The notes under the pieces: generated by a model
Told to the model about the DNA's origin: nothing
What the model saw: the letters and a program-made list of their open reading frames with translations, nothing else
Database searches by the model: none
Shown: piece after piece, positions 42,842 to 51,521 of the stretch
How the letters are laid out: each line of letters starts with the position of its first letter
Position numbering within the stretch: the first letter of the stretch is position 1
Origin: Bradyrhizobium diazoefficiens
GTDB lineage: Bacteria > Pseudomonadota > Alphaproteobacteria > Rhizobiales > Xanthobacteraceae
Reading direction: 5' to 3'
Assembly (NCBI RefSeq): GCF_018131015.1
Contig: NZ_JAFCJJ010000015.1
Location: forward strand, 106,160-170,159
DNA: 64,000 nucleotides
Position numbers and translations under genes: made by a program

Positions 42842-43347
42842 TTATCGCAAATACGACAATGCGATTAAACCAGTTCGGAATCGATCGGCCAATTGAACGT
42901 ACCGAGCACCGCTTCCACCGCAAAAATGCTGGCACCATGCGGTAAGAAATCGCTTCTCTAAACCTAACTTCTTTTCGCGCCGCAGAATGATGGCAATGCG
43001 CCAGGGATAATACGGTGCCGGCACTTCACCGACCTTCAGACATCTGGCGAAGGATTCGGCAACGATGGCCGTCTGCTCTTCGAGATCATTATCAATGGCC
43101 TTCAAATGCTTGCGGAAGTCGCCTTCATCCAATGAAAGGAAGCCAGATCCGGATGACGCCTTATTCCAGATTTCGCCGGTCGCAAGCATTCGCTCGACTG
43201 CAGCACGCTGTTTGGCGGACAAACAAGTGATTTCGTCACGGGTCAGTGGAGTGTCTGCTCCATGCACTCAATCGGTACGGCCAGCGCATCGTAGTCGATT
43301 TCACTTGCTCTAATCTCAGACACATGGGAGCACTCTGCCCATGCCAT
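42842..43347 (-). CDS. Small protein downstream of AAA ATPase, possibly frameshifted
   Basis: Two overlapping frames. One starts at ATG 43347 (MAWAECSHVSEIRASEIDYD ... ALAVPIE), 13 bases after the ATPase stop, and ends at 43243. The other begins around the GTG at 43267 and runs 141 residues to 42842 (HGADTPLTRDEITCLSAKQR ... YYPWRIAIILRREKKLGLEK ... FLTAWCQHFCGGSGARYVQL). Adding one base at GAG/TGC joins them as AVPIEVHGADTPL, giving about 168 residues. So this is either one frameshifted gene or a short leader gene plus a main gene. The product is helical with several Cys, function unknown. It probably works with the ATPase. Confidence 0.5.
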
Positions 43348-43360
43348 TTTATCAGCGCGC

Positions 43361-45646
43361 TTACGCTTCAAGCGCATTGATGACCCTCAGCGTCCGCCGC
43401 ACATAGCCCTTGAGTTCGGTGTCGTCGATCTGGTCGGGCGTGGCGTCGTTATTATCTTCGCCGTGGTGATACTCTGCCGAATAATCGTTGATTTGGTCGA
43501 GCTCGTCATAAAGTCCAGCAGCCGGATGGGTTACGCCGCCTTCCCGTATCCTTCGCACCATGTCACCCAGCCAGTCGTTATCAAGAAAAGAGGTGGGGAA
43601 CGTGGTCCGACAATAGGCCTCCAGCACCACCCGCATTTTGCGCACTATATCCAGCAGATTGCCGGATCCGTTTGACACGAAGCTGCGTAGGTCGTCGGTA
43701 TCTGTGAGAGTTCGGCCTTGGCACGCCCTCTCTATGTCGACCTCCGCCAGCTTCGTTCCGAGCGCTCGGTGATCCGACAACATGAAGCAGATGCGTTCGG
43801 ACGAGGGCGCCTTCAACCAGAGTTGCTTGAGGAACGTGGGGTCGTGCGAGAGGACAATCAGCTGCTTGCAGGCGCGTGCCACCCGCATGATTTCATGGCC
43901 TGTTTGACGGCGTCGGTACACGTCCTGGCTAGTGAAAGGATCATCGAAGACGACGATTTTGTTAGCCAAGTCGGCATCCTGCTCCAGACCGGCCAGGAAG
44001 AATGACAGAGCCAAGGTCATCTTGTCCCCGGCACTGAGCGTGTTTTTGAAGCTAGGTTGCGTTTCCGGGGTACGGCTTCCGCCAACGTCAACGGGGGTGC
44101 CGTTGATAACGAGCTGATACGATGTGCTCGCGATACCCCCTGGATAGCTGTGGGTGGTTTGCGCGATTCTGAAACCGGCGTTGAACAGGTCGAGAAGCTC
44201 GTTGATGCGGTTCTGGTAAGGCGCAACGACAGTCCTTGTATGCTCGTTGAGTTCAGCCCGGATCGCACCTCGTTCTTCATCGATGGCTGCCTTTTCTGCC
44301 ACCAACCTGTTGTGTTCGTCACACAGTGTCGAAACGGTCGGCGTATGGCGGGCCTTCACAGCCTCAAGGTGGCTTAAACGCCGCTTCACCCCTTCGAGAT
44401 CAGCCGTGCCAAGCTCCTGTTTCTTGGCGGCGATCGCAGCGTTTACCCGCGCGACTCTTGCATTAAGTTCGGCCAGGTCTTCAAAAGCCTTGCGATAGGC
44501 TTCGACGGCGGCTTCGCAAGTGGGAGGAATGTCAACCACCTCCAAGGGAGCGCGCGTTTTCCGATCAAGCAGGTCAAGCAGCTCTTGGCGAAGGTTTCGG
44601 ACCGCGTCCTCAAATGACGGCAGCAGCTTGAGGCTGTCCCAGTCAAACGCAATGTACTTCTTCCAAAATTCGCCGCCTGAACTGTTGCGCTCGGCCTTTG
44701 CGGCCTGGGTCGCGATGAAGCCTTCCCCAAAATCCGACGCAGTACGCTCCCGCAGAGCCGATACGTCGTTGTGCAGCCGAGCGTATTCGTCGCTGAAAAC
44801 GGCGCGAAAAGCTTTTACAAGCGGTAGCCCCGCGATCCCCTGCCCGCAAAAGGGACAGTCATCATTGGCGAAATTCAAGCCGGTCGACACCCAATTGCCG
44901 CCACCGTTCTTCATATCGTGAGAGGCGAAGTGCTTTTCGATCATCCGCTCCGCATCATCGGCAATTCCATCAAGCGTTCGCCGCAACGTTTCCCGTATTT
45001 CCGACGGGATCGTGTGAAGGTCGAATGTCGACAATTCCTGGCGCGCAAGGATCGTGTCAATTTGGGAGAGGGCTGCCACTTCGACTTCTTGCCTTTCGAT
45101 CTCGGCGTCGATATCGGCCTGAGCCTCTAGGTTCATAAACGTTTCAATTGACATTCCCGTGCCGAGATGGGGCTGTAAGCTCCTTGTTGAAGCAGAAATC
45201 TCGGTGGTCTTGACGCGACTGTCTGTGGCAAGTTGGGAATCGCGTTCGGCAAGCCCGACCCCAGTGCTTCCTACGATGATCCGGTAGAGGTTGCGCTTCT
45301 GGGCAACATCAACGACTTCACCGGCGTGAACGTTCTCTGCGACAAAGACGCCATCAAAGATGCTGAAGGAGGGTTTGGCTTCGCTCCAGCGCTCCCCATC
45401 GAACCGGATGACCCCGGTATCAAACAGAAGTTCGACCTTGCTGGCCTCCGTGATCCCGAGCGATTTTCGACCGATGAGTTGCTCGGGCTGCCCGGTGTGA
45501 AGGGAGCGCAGGACGGCACACAACGTGCTCTTGCCAAACCCATTGGCGCCCGAAATGAAGGTATGCTTGCGCAGTTGCGGGTTCGGAGTGCCCGCGGAAT
45601 TGCGCAGTCGCCCGATATTCTTGATGACAATAAGCTTCGTAAGCAT
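43361..45646 (-). CDS. AAA_13-family ATPase with zinc-hook-like CPFC
   Basis: 761 residues, Rad50/RecF-like. Walker A GANGFGKST (33-41), a coiled coil interrupted by CPFCGQGIAG (Cys264/Cys267, like the zinc hook of Rad50 and RloC), then the signature NTLSAGDKMTLALSFFLAGL, Walker B KIVVFDDPFTSQDVYRRRQT and LIVLSHDPTFL. This is the AAA_13 arrangement shared with PrrC and RloC anticodon nucleases. The C-terminal ~140 residues contain RRIREGG ... NDYSAEYHHGED, which has an Arg-x3-Glu and a later His as in those nucleases, but the spacing (about 25 instead of about 32) does not match well. RNA cleavage is therefore unproven. Less GC-rich than its neighbours. Confidence 0.78.
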   Translation of the reverse strand: MLTKLIVIKNIGRLRNSAGTPNPQLRKHTFISGANGFGKSTLCAVLRSLHTGQPEQLIGRKSLGITEASKVELLFDTGVIRFDGERWSEAKPSFSIFDGVFVAENVHAGEVVDVAQKRNLYRIIVGSTGVGLAERDSQLATDSRVKTTEISASTRSLQPHLGTGMSIETFMNLEAQADIDAEIERQEVEVAALSQIDTILARQELSTFDLHTIPSEIRETLRRTLDGIADDAERMIEKHFASHDMKNGGGNWVSTGLNFANDDCPFCGQGIAGLPLVKAFRAVFSDEYARLHNDVSALRERTASDFGEGFIATQAAKAERNSSGGEFWKKYIAFDWDSLKLLPSFEDAVRNLRQELLDLLDRKTRAPLEVVDIPPTCEAAVEAYRKAFEDLAELNARVARVNAAIAAKKQELGTADLEGVKRRLSHLEAVKARHTPTVSTLCDEHNRLVAEKAAIDEERGAIRAELNEHTRTVVAPYQNRINELLDLFNAGFRIAQTTHSYPGGIASTSYQLVINGTPVDVGGSRTPETQPSFKNTLSAGDKMTLALSFFLAGLEQDADLANKIVVFDDPFTSQDVYRRRQTGHEIMRVARACKQLIVLSHDPTFLKQLWLKAPSSERICFMLSDHRALGTKLAEVDIERACQGRTLTDTDDLRSFVSNGSGNLLDIVRKMRVVLEAYCRTTFPTSFLDNDWLGDMVRRIREGGVTHPAAGLYDELDQINDYSAEYHHGEDNNDATPDQIDDTELKGYVRRTLRVINALEA

Positions 45647-46109
45647 TCGCGCCCCCTTGAATGCCTGTGACTCTAGGTTGCAACCAAGCTTGGATAAAGC
45701 TGGGCTGTAACCTGCTCAACAATTTCGTTGAAGGGAATGGAGGGGCTGAGCTCCTACTGATCCATACGTCCTGATCGGACGGCGGTTTCTGCTCATCAGA
45801 GCTGTGACCGCCTTTCGATCAAAGAGCCTAGGCTTGCTCGGAAGACCTTCCCCGCCTCGCCGGCCAAGAGACTTCTGAACTGCTTTATGACCTTGCGTGT
45901 CGTTGTTTGAGCCCATCGGGCGGAAGGAGCTCTTTCGCTCACGTCTCAACACATTCCGTAGTTCAGCTGAACGGATATTGCTCGCTATTAGCAGGACTGC
46001 CGTAGCACTTAGGTGTGTGTTGTAGAAGTGTTGTAGAGCGGCAAGTGCGGCGAGGTGCTTTATAAAGGCTTCTGACAAATAAGCCTTTGTCTCGACTTAA
46101 GAAATTTAG
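45647..46109. other. Gap between island gene and tRNA-Gly
   Basis: 463 bases between the ATPase start and the 3' end of tRNA-Gly. A 120-codon open frame on the minus strand (45716-46078) has no plausible composition or ribosome site, and I do not believe it. This is the expected position of an attachment-site junction. Confidence 0.35.
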
Positions 46110-46183
46110 TGGAGCGGGCGAAGGGAATCGAACCCTCGTATGCAGCTTGGGAAGCTGCCGTTCTACCATTGAACTACGCCCGC
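46110..46183 (-). tRNA. tRNA-Gly (CCC anticodon)
   Basis: Read on the minus strand the gene folds as a standard cloverleaf: acceptor GCGGGCG/CGCCCGC, D arm GTTC...GAAC, anticodon stem GCAGC/GCTGC around the loop TTCCCAA (anticodon CCC), T arm with GGTTCGATTCC, and an encoded CCA end (46110-46112). It reads glycine GGG codons. Its 3' end faces the accessory island (lower coordinates), a common integration site for tyrosine recombinases. Confidence 0.95.
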
Positions 46184-46357
46184 GGATGTGTGTGTCCCGC
46201 GCCCGTCCTGATTAGCCGAGACCGCGCCTCGCGCCAAGCGGTTTGGCGCAGCCGGCCGGGCGCCTGTTGATGTTTCGTCAAGATTCCAGGTGCGTCGGAT
46301 TGTGGCAGTGTTATGATCGCCCGCCGGGGACTGGCGTACTCTGGGTGGGGCGTGCGC

Positions 46358-46936
46358 ATGGTGGGGCGTGGTTACGCGATATTCGACACGGCGATCGGAC
46401 GGTGCGGCATCGTCTGGAGCAGCAGCGGCGTCGTTGCCGTGCAATTGCCCGAGGCGCGGGAGATCGATACCCGCCGCCGGATTTTCCTCTCCCATCCCGA
46501 GGCGCGCGAGCAGCGCCCGCCGCTCAATGCCGGGCTTGCGATCGAGGGCATCGTCACGCTGCTGCAGGGCAACGATCCGGATTTTTCCGACGTCAGCCTG
46601 GACGCCGGCGACGTGCCGGCCTTCAACCGGCGGGTCTATGAACACGCCTGCACCATCCCGCGCGGGGAGACCCGCACCTATCACGAGATCGCCAAGGCGC
46701 TGGGCGCCTCCGGCGCCGCCTATTCGGTGGCACAGGCGATCGCCAAGAATCCCTACATGATCATCGTGCCGTGCCACCGGGTGCTGGAGGCCGGCAATTA
46801 CGCCGACCGGATCTCGCCCTACGGCGGAATGATCTCGAAGCGACGCCTGCTGTCGCTGGAGGGTACCCATCCGATCGCCAGCAAGACGCTGTTCGATGTG
46901 CTGCTGCCCGTTGCCCCGCCGCGCTCGCCTACTTAG
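46358..46936 (+). CDS. ogt: Methylated-DNA--protein-cysteine methyltransferase
   Basis: About 192 residues. Ogt/Ada-type repair protein that takes the methyl group from O6-methylguanine onto its own cysteine. The active site IIVPCHRVLEAG is clear, preceded by the helix-turn-helix region GETRTYHEIAKALGASGAAY and followed by GGMISKRRLLSLEG. The N-terminal domain is the usual ribonuclease-H-like fold. The start is ambiguous: ATG 46358 (MVGRGYAIFDTAIGRCG) matches the family best; ATG 46313 would add 15 residues. Next to a tRNA and an AraC-type regulator. Confidence 0.88.
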   Translation: MVGRGYAIFDTAIGRCGIVWSSSGVVAVQLPEAREIDTRRRIFLSHPEAREQRPPLNAGLAIEGIVTLLQGNDPDFSDVSLDAGDVPAFNRRVYEHACTIPRGETRTYHEIAKALGASGAAYSVAQAIAKNPYMIIVPCHRVLEAGNYADRISPYGGMISKRRLLSLEGTHPIASKTLFDVLLPVAPPRSPT

Positions 46937-46945
46937 ATAGGCGGA

Positions 46946-47785
46946 ATGGAATCCAAGCGGCTGCTGACGACACAATCGATAACCGCCTCCGAGTTTCGCT
47001 GCGATGCGGGACCGGACGACACCCCGTTCGCGGAATGCCGCGACGGCCATTCCATCGCCTATGTGCGCTCGGGCAGTTTCGGCTGCCATTGCCGGGCCGG
47101 CTTCTTCGAGCTGGTGGCGGGCTCGATGCTGGTCGGCGCCCCCGGCGACGAATACACCTGCACGCATGAGCATGTCTCCGGCGACGTCTGCCTGTCGTTC
47201 TTCTTCAGCGAGGACCTCGTCGATGCGCTCGGGGGACGCCGCGAGGTGTGGCAGGTGGGCGCGACGCCGCCGCTGCCTGAATTGATGGTGCTGGGCGAAC
47301 TCGCCCAATCGGCAGCAGATGGCAGCAGCGACCTCGGTCTCGACGAGGTCGGCCAGATTCTGGCCGGCCGCTTCGTCGACATCGTCTCGGGCACGACGCG
47401 CAAGCAGGCAACGCCGAATTCGCGCGACCGCCGCCGCGCGGTGGAAGCCGCATTGTGGATCGACGACAATTCGCATGCCGAGGTCGATCTCGAACAGGCC
47501 GCGCGCCATGCAGGTCTCAGCCCGTTCCATTTCCTGCGGCTGTTCTCGTCCGTGCTCGGCGTCACCCCGCATCAATACCTCGTGCGCTCGCGGCTGCGGC
47601 ACGCGGCGCGCCTGCTCAGCGAGGACGATATCGCGGTCACCGACATCGCCTATGACGTCGGCTTCGGCGATCTCTCCAACTTCGTCCGCACCTTCCATCG
47701 CGCCGCCGGCGTGTCGCCGACCAGGTTCCGCCAGGCCTCGCGCGGGCAGCGCAAGATTCTCCAAGAATCGCTCACCCTCAACTGA
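46946..47785 (+). CDS. AraC-family transcriptional regulator
   Basis: 279 residues. The N-terminal half is a cupin-type sensor (IAYVRSGSFGCHCRAGFFEL, VGAPGDEYTCTHEHVSGDVC). The C-terminal half carries two helix-turn-helix units: VDLEQAARHAGLSPFHFLRL, FSSVLGVTPHQYLVRSRLRH, then TDIAYDVGFGDLSNFVRTFH. It starts ten bases after ogt ends, so they are probably co-transcribed. It could activate ogt or the following glyoxalase-family gene; effector unknown. Confidence 0.9.
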   Translation: MESKRLLTTQSITASEFRCDAGPDDTPFAECRDGHSIAYVRSGSFGCHCRAGFFELVAGSMLVGAPGDEYTCTHEHVSGDVCLSFFFSEDLVDALGGRREVWQVGATPPLPELMVLGELAQSAADGSSDLGLDEVGQILAGRFVDIVSGTTRKQATPNSRDRRRAVEAALWIDDNSHAEVDLEQAARHAGLSPFHFLRLFSSVLGVTPHQYLVRSRLRHAARLLSEDDIAVTDIAYDVGFGDLSNFVRTFHRAAGVSPTRFRQASRGQRKILQESLTLN

Positions 47786-47841
47786 CTAGGTTCGTCTCCG
47801 GCGCGCGCCAGTCGCGGCGCGCTTTCTCAATGGAGACGACC

Positions 47842-48201
47842 ATGTATGACCACATCGGACTGCGCGTTGCCGACCTCGATGCCGCCACGCGCTTCTACAC
47901 GGCGGCGCTGGCGCCGCTCGGCTATGTCCTGTGCTCCAGCGGCGACGGCTATGCCGGCTTCGGGCCGAAGGACGCGCCGGCGCTGTGGCTGCATCTGAAC
48001 AAGGGGCGCAAGGCCGACGGCGCGCATATCGCGTTTCGCGCCACCGACCACGACGCGGTCAAGTCATTCCACAGCGAAGGCCTGAAGAGCGGCGGCCGCG
48101 ACAATGGCGGCGCCGGCCCGCGCAAGGATTACGGACCGACCTATTATGCGGCGTTCTTGACCGATCCGGACGGCAACAATGTCGAGGCGGTTTGCACGTG
48201 A
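47842..48201 (+). CDS. VOC-family (glyoxalase/dioxygenase fold) protein
   Basis: 119 residues from ATG 47842, with GGAG eight bases upstream. Typical vicinal-oxygen-chelate fold: YDHIGLRVADLDAATRFYTA at the start, then LAPLGYVL, ADGAHIAFRATDHDAVKSFH, and FLTDPDGNNVEAVCT at the end with the metal-binding Glu. His, His and Glu ligands are present. Possibly a glyoxalase-like or antibiotic-resistance enzyme; substrate unknown. Follows the AraC regulator by 56 bases. Confidence 0.87.
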   Translation: MYDHIGLRVADLDAATRFYTAALAPLGYVLCSSGDGYAGFGPKDAPALWLHLNKGRKADGAHIAFRATDHDAVKSFHSEGLKSGGRDNGGAGPRKDYGPTYYAAFLTDPDGNNVEAVCT

Positions 48202-48207
48202 GCCTTC

Positions 48208-48299
48208 GTAGGGTGGGCAAAGCGTAGCGTGCCCACCAATTGCACACGACGACGCCGATGAACGGTGGGCACGGCGCTATGCGCCTTTGTCCACCCTAC
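48208..48299. repeat. Palindromic intergenic repeat
   Basis: GTAGGGTGGGCAAAGCG at 48208-48224 is mirrored by GCGCCTTTGTCCACCCTAC ending at 48299. A second inner pair (GTGCCCACC / GGTGGGCAC) lies in between. This 92-base element resembles the dispersed palindromic repeats of Bradyrhizobium chromosomes. It lies between two same-strand genes. Confidence 0.75.
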
Positions 48300-48322
48300 T
48301 CCCCCTAATCAAGGACACCCCA

Positions 48323-48724
48323 ATGGCCTCCATCTACAATGACGTTCCCCTCTCCGCCCCTGCCCGCGACGTCTGGGACGCGGTACGCGATTTCGGCGCG
48401 CTGCATCAGCGGCTGGTGCCGGGCTTCGTGACCGCCTGCACGCTGGACGGCGATGCCCGCATCGTCACCTTCGCCAACGGCTCCGTCGCACGCGAGGTGC
48501 TGGTCGATTGCGACGACGCGCGGCAACGGCTGGTCTATGCCATCAGCAATGAGCGGCTGAAGCATTACAGCGCCTCGGTGCAGGTCATCGCCGACGGCGA
48601 GAGGCAATGCCACTTGGTCTGGACCATCGACATGCTGCCGAACCAACTTGCCCCTTATGTCCAGGGCCAGACCCGGGAGGCGGTGCCCGCGCTGCACAGG
48701 GCGTTTCCGGCTCCTGCTGCGTGA
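48323..48724 (+). CDS. SRPBCC-family (START-like) protein
   Basis: 133 residues: MASIYNDVPLSAPARDVWDA, GALHQRLVPGFVTACTLDGD, NGSVAREVLVDCDDARQRLV and TIDMLPNQLAPYVQGQTREA. These strands around a long C-terminal helix make the ligand-binding Bet v 1/polyketide-cyclase fold. ATG 48323 has AAGGA upstream; the earlier ATG at 48287 lies in the repeat and is rejected. Ligand unknown. Confidence 0.85.
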   Translation: MASIYNDVPLSAPARDVWDAVRDFGALHQRLVPGFVTACTLDGDARIVTFANGSVAREVLVDCDDARQRLVYAISNERLKHYSASVQVIADGERQCHLVWTIDMLPNQLAPYVQGQTREAVPALHRAFPAPAA

Positions 48725-48824
48725 TCTCTCGCACAGAGCCGTCTCCTCCCCGGCCCTAACCATGGCGACGTGCGTCCGTCCGGCTTCGCGCTTCCCGCGA
48801 AGCCACGCACGCGAGGAGCAAGCC

Positions 48825-49253
48825 ATGAGAGGTGCTGACAAGGTGATATGCCAGGCGGCCGCCGTGCTGCTGCTGTTTTCGATCGCGAGCTCGCCGGCGA
48901 AGGCGCAGTTCCTCGGCACCGGCGGCGGCGCCGGCGGCGAGGACATGATGACCCAGATGGCGCCAATGCTGGAGATGATGAAGGCGAAGATGGGCAAGCG
49001 CCGCTTCGCCATGCTGATGCAGACCATGGGCCCGATGATGAGCCGCATGATGGAGAACGGCGGCGGCGGGTTCGGCGCGCCGATGGGCGGCGGTGGCTTT
49101 GACGGTGGCTTTGGCGGTGGCTTGGGCTTTGGCAGTGGCGACATCATGGGCATGCTGGGCGGCACCAGTGGCGGCAACATGATGGCGATGATCCCGCAGA
49201 TGATGCGGCTCGCCAATGTCGGCGGCGGCCATCGCCGTCACCGGCATCGCTAA
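48825..49253 (+). CDS. Exported Gly/Met-rich protein
   Basis: 142 residues from ATG 48825 with GAGGAG seven bases before it. A signal peptide covers about 1-28 (VICQAAAVLLLFSIASSPAK). The mature part is very rich in Gly and Met (MMTQMAPMLEMMKAKMGKRR, MGPMMSRMMENGGGGFGAPM) with Gly repeats and a basic His/Arg tail. Methionine clusters could bind copper, but that is only a composition-based idea. Function unknown. Confidence 0.65.
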   Translation: MRGADKVICQAAAVLLLFSIASSPAKAQFLGTGGGAGGEDMMTQMAPMLEMMKAKMGKRRFAMLMQTMGPMMSRMMENGGGGFGAPMGGGGFDGGFGGGLGFGSGDIMGMLGGTSGGNMMAMIPQMMRLANVGGGHRRHRHR

Positions 49254-49295
49254 CAGCACGCCGGGGGACCGCCGGCGCGCCTGGCTTCTCTGTCG

Positions 49296-49754
49296 TCAGA
49301 TCCGATCGTTGATGAGGAGGCCGGACAGCGACGAGGCGCCTGCTGTCGTCGCGTCGCTCGATCCCGTTGCGTCGTAGGTCGAATCCGTGACCACGCTCTT
49401 GAGCGAATCGAGGAATTGCCGAAGCAGATCCGCCGCTGAACTGCCGCTTGACGTAGCATCAGGACCATTGGCGGGCGGCGGCCCGCCTGCGCCCGGTCCG
49501 TGAGCGAACGCCGCCTTGAAGATACCCTGCAGCTCGGTGGCCTGCTGGTCGGTCAGCTTGCCGGACGAAACTTCCTGATCGCTCACACGGCTCGATTGCA
49601 GGGCGGAGTCGATGTCGCCGAGCGCGGACGACAGCGCCGACTGGTCGGACGCATTGATTGCGCCGGAACTGACTTCCGACCGCAACTCGTCCTGTAGTCG
49701 CTGCAACGGGGATGCGTGGTGGTGGTGAGAGGAGAGCGACGAAATCGAGGTCAT
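49296..49754 (-). CDS. Ser/Ala-rich hypothetical protein
   Basis: 152 residues from ATG 49754: MTSISSLSSHHHHASPLQRL, then helical repeats rich in Ser, Ala, Asp (LRSEVSSGAINASDQSALSS; VSDQEVSSGKLTDQQATELQ). Two units 'SSGxIxxxDQxALSSAL' and 'SSGKLTDQQATELQGIFKAA' hint at an EF-hand-like or tandem helix-hairpin duplication. No signal peptide. Bradyrhizobium carries related proteins, but I know of no function. Upstream of the MATE gene's 3' end, on the same strand. Confidence 0.65.
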   Translation of the reverse strand: MTSISSLSSHHHHASPLQRLQDELRSEVSSGAINASDQSALSSALGDIDSALQSSRVSDQEVSSGKLTDQQATELQGIFKAAFAHGPGAGGPPPANGPDATSSGSSAADLLRQFLDSLKSVVTDSTYDATGSSDATTAGASSLSGLLINDRI

Positions 49755-49898
49755 GTGGTTTTCCGTGCTTGTGGTGAGCTCGAGGGGAACGGTGTCCCCA
49801 GGAGCTGGCGCGGAGCCTTCGGCACGGAGCAGCCTGGTTGCTGGAGTTGCCGGTGACCGGCGGGAAACATTCAGCAACAAGAATCTCGCGGTCCAGTC

Positions 49899-51353
49899 TC
49901 AGCCGGACTGGTCCGTCGCAGCGGAAAGAGACGTCTCGATCGCGGGCTTGCGATCGCGCGGCGCCCAGCGCGTCAGCACCACGCTGGAGCACGACAACAG
50001 GCCGAGCAGGACCATCGAGCTCGCCGCCAGCCAGAAGAAGCTCTGCGCGGTGGCCTCGTGGGTCGACAGCCACCAGCCGAGAACCGCGATGTAGACCAGC
50101 CGCGCGGTCTGCGCCAGCACCGGGCCGAGCACCTTGGCGGCGCCTTGCGACGAGAAATACATCGTCGTGGCGAGACCGAGGAAGGCGTAGAACGGCGCTA
50201 CCGTTGACAGATATTGGTGGCTCGTCGCGTGCACCGTCGTGCTGTCGGTGAAGATGTTGACCCACAGGTCGGGGAAGAACGCGACGAGGCACGCCGGCGC
50301 GCCGACGCCGGCGAAGGCGCTCACGCCCGCGATCCAGGCGATGCGACGGGCGCGCGCGATGCGGCCGGCCCCGACCGCCATGCCCACCATCGGCACGGAC
50401 GCGATGCCGAACGCGAACGCGATCGACGTCAGCATGAATTCCAGCCGCGCGCCGATACCGTAGCCGGCGAGGATCGCGGTGCCGAATGTCGCCAGCAGGT
50501 GGGTGAAGATCGAGATCGTCAGCACCGATTGCAGCGGCGAGAAGCAGGCAATCGCGCCCACCTTCAGGATGTCGAAGAACATCGCCCATCGAATCCGAAG
50601 CCCGCGCAGCTTTGGCACGACACGGGCGCGGCCGGAGAACAAATACCAGCTCATGACGCAGATGTTCATGGAATAGGCGATCAGCGCACCGGCCGCGACA
50701 CCGCGCATGCCGAGCTGCGGCACCGGCCCGAGCCCGAGGCCGAGGGTGCCGCCGAGCACGATTTGCCAGACGGCGGAGTTGAAGATCAGGAACGACGGAA
50801 GCTTCATGTTGCCGGTGCCGCGCAACACGCCTGCCATGGTGTTGAGCAGCCAGGGCAGCACGGCGCCGCCGAAAAACACCTCGGTGTAGGCGATCGCATG
50901 GTTGAGCACATCGCCGCGGCCGCCGAGCATCTGAAGGACACGCGGCCCGAAGATCAGCATGCCGAGCATGAAGACGAGGCCGAAGGTGATGCCGATCAGG
51001 AGCGCATGCGCAGCCAGGATGCCGGCACGCTCGCGGTCGCCGGCTCCGAGCGCGCGTGCGATCGACGACGCCACCGCGCCACCCATGGCGCCGCCCGACA
51101 TGGTCATGGTCAGGATCACTGTCGGAAACACCAGCGCCATCGCGGCCAGCGCCTCGACGCCGAGCCGGCCGATATAGGAGGTCTCCGCGATCACGACGCA
51201 CGTGCCGGCCGACAGCGCGATCACGTTCGGCCAGGCCAGCCCGAGCAGCGTGCGCAGGATCGGACCGTCCGTCAGCGCGCTCTTCACCGGAAGCGGGGGC
51301 GGCGGCAGCGGGCGCTCTTGCTCATCGACCGGGATCTCGGCGATGTCGGTCAT
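49899..51353 (-). CDS. MATE-family efflux transporter
   Basis: 484 residues, twelve predicted membrane helices in two MatE halves. Characteristic stretches: ILRTLLGLAWPNVIALSAGT near the N-terminus, MALVFPTVILTMTMSGGAMG, then GIGARLEFMLTSIAFAFGIA in the second half. MATE exporters expel cationic drugs or metabolites using H+ or Na+ gradients in the inner membrane. The start at 51353 has GGAGAGG directly before it and is preferred over 51377. Single gene. Confidence 0.92.
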   Translation of the reverse strand: MTDIAEIPVDEQERPLPPPPLPVKSALTDGPILRTLLGLAWPNVIALSAGTCVVIAETSYIGRLGVEALAAMALVFPTVILTMTMSGGAMGGAVASSIARALGAGDRERAGILAAHALLIGITFGLVFMLGMLIFGPRVLQMLGGRGDVLNHAIAYTEVFFGGAVLPWLLNTMAGVLRGTGNMKLPSFLIFNSAVWQIVLGGTLGLGLGPVPQLGMRGVAAGALIAYSMNICVMSWYLFSGRARVVPKLRGLRIRWAMFFDILKVGAIACFSPLQSVLTISIFTHLLATFGTAILAGYGIGARLEFMLTSIAFAFGIASVPMVGMAVGAGRIARARRIAWIAGVSAFAGVGAPACLVAFFPDLWVNIFTDSTTVHATSHQYLSTVAPFYAFLGLATTMYFSSQGAAKVLGPVLAQTARLVYIAVLGWWLSTHEATAQSFFWLAASSMVLLGLLSCSSVVLTRWAPRDRKPAIETSLSAATDQSG

Positions 51354-51521
51354 TTCCTCTCCCGGGACGAACGCCATTTGCGGCGCGGCAATGATTGAGT
51401 TGTGCCAATGAATTCATTCGCGCCAGGCGGCGCGGTGCGGGGCTTGTTAGCACGGCCTGCAGCGATTCCACCTGCGCCCGGCGCAGCCGTGCCCTGCGGC
51501 GGCGCATTTCAACCCGTGGAA

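Noticed and set aside
43361..45646. Assignment as an RloC/PrrC anticodon nuclease
   Set aside because: The Arg-x3-Glu to His spacing in the C-terminus does not fit, and similar residues occur in other AAA_13 proteins; kept as AAA_13 ATPase.
45716..46078. 120-codon open frame beside tRNA-Gly
   Set aside because: No ribosome site, no recognisable pattern, and it sits at an expected integration junction.
46110..46140. Attachment-site repeat of the tRNA 3' end elsewhere in the window
   Set aside because: I did not find a second copy by eye; the other end may be outside the window.
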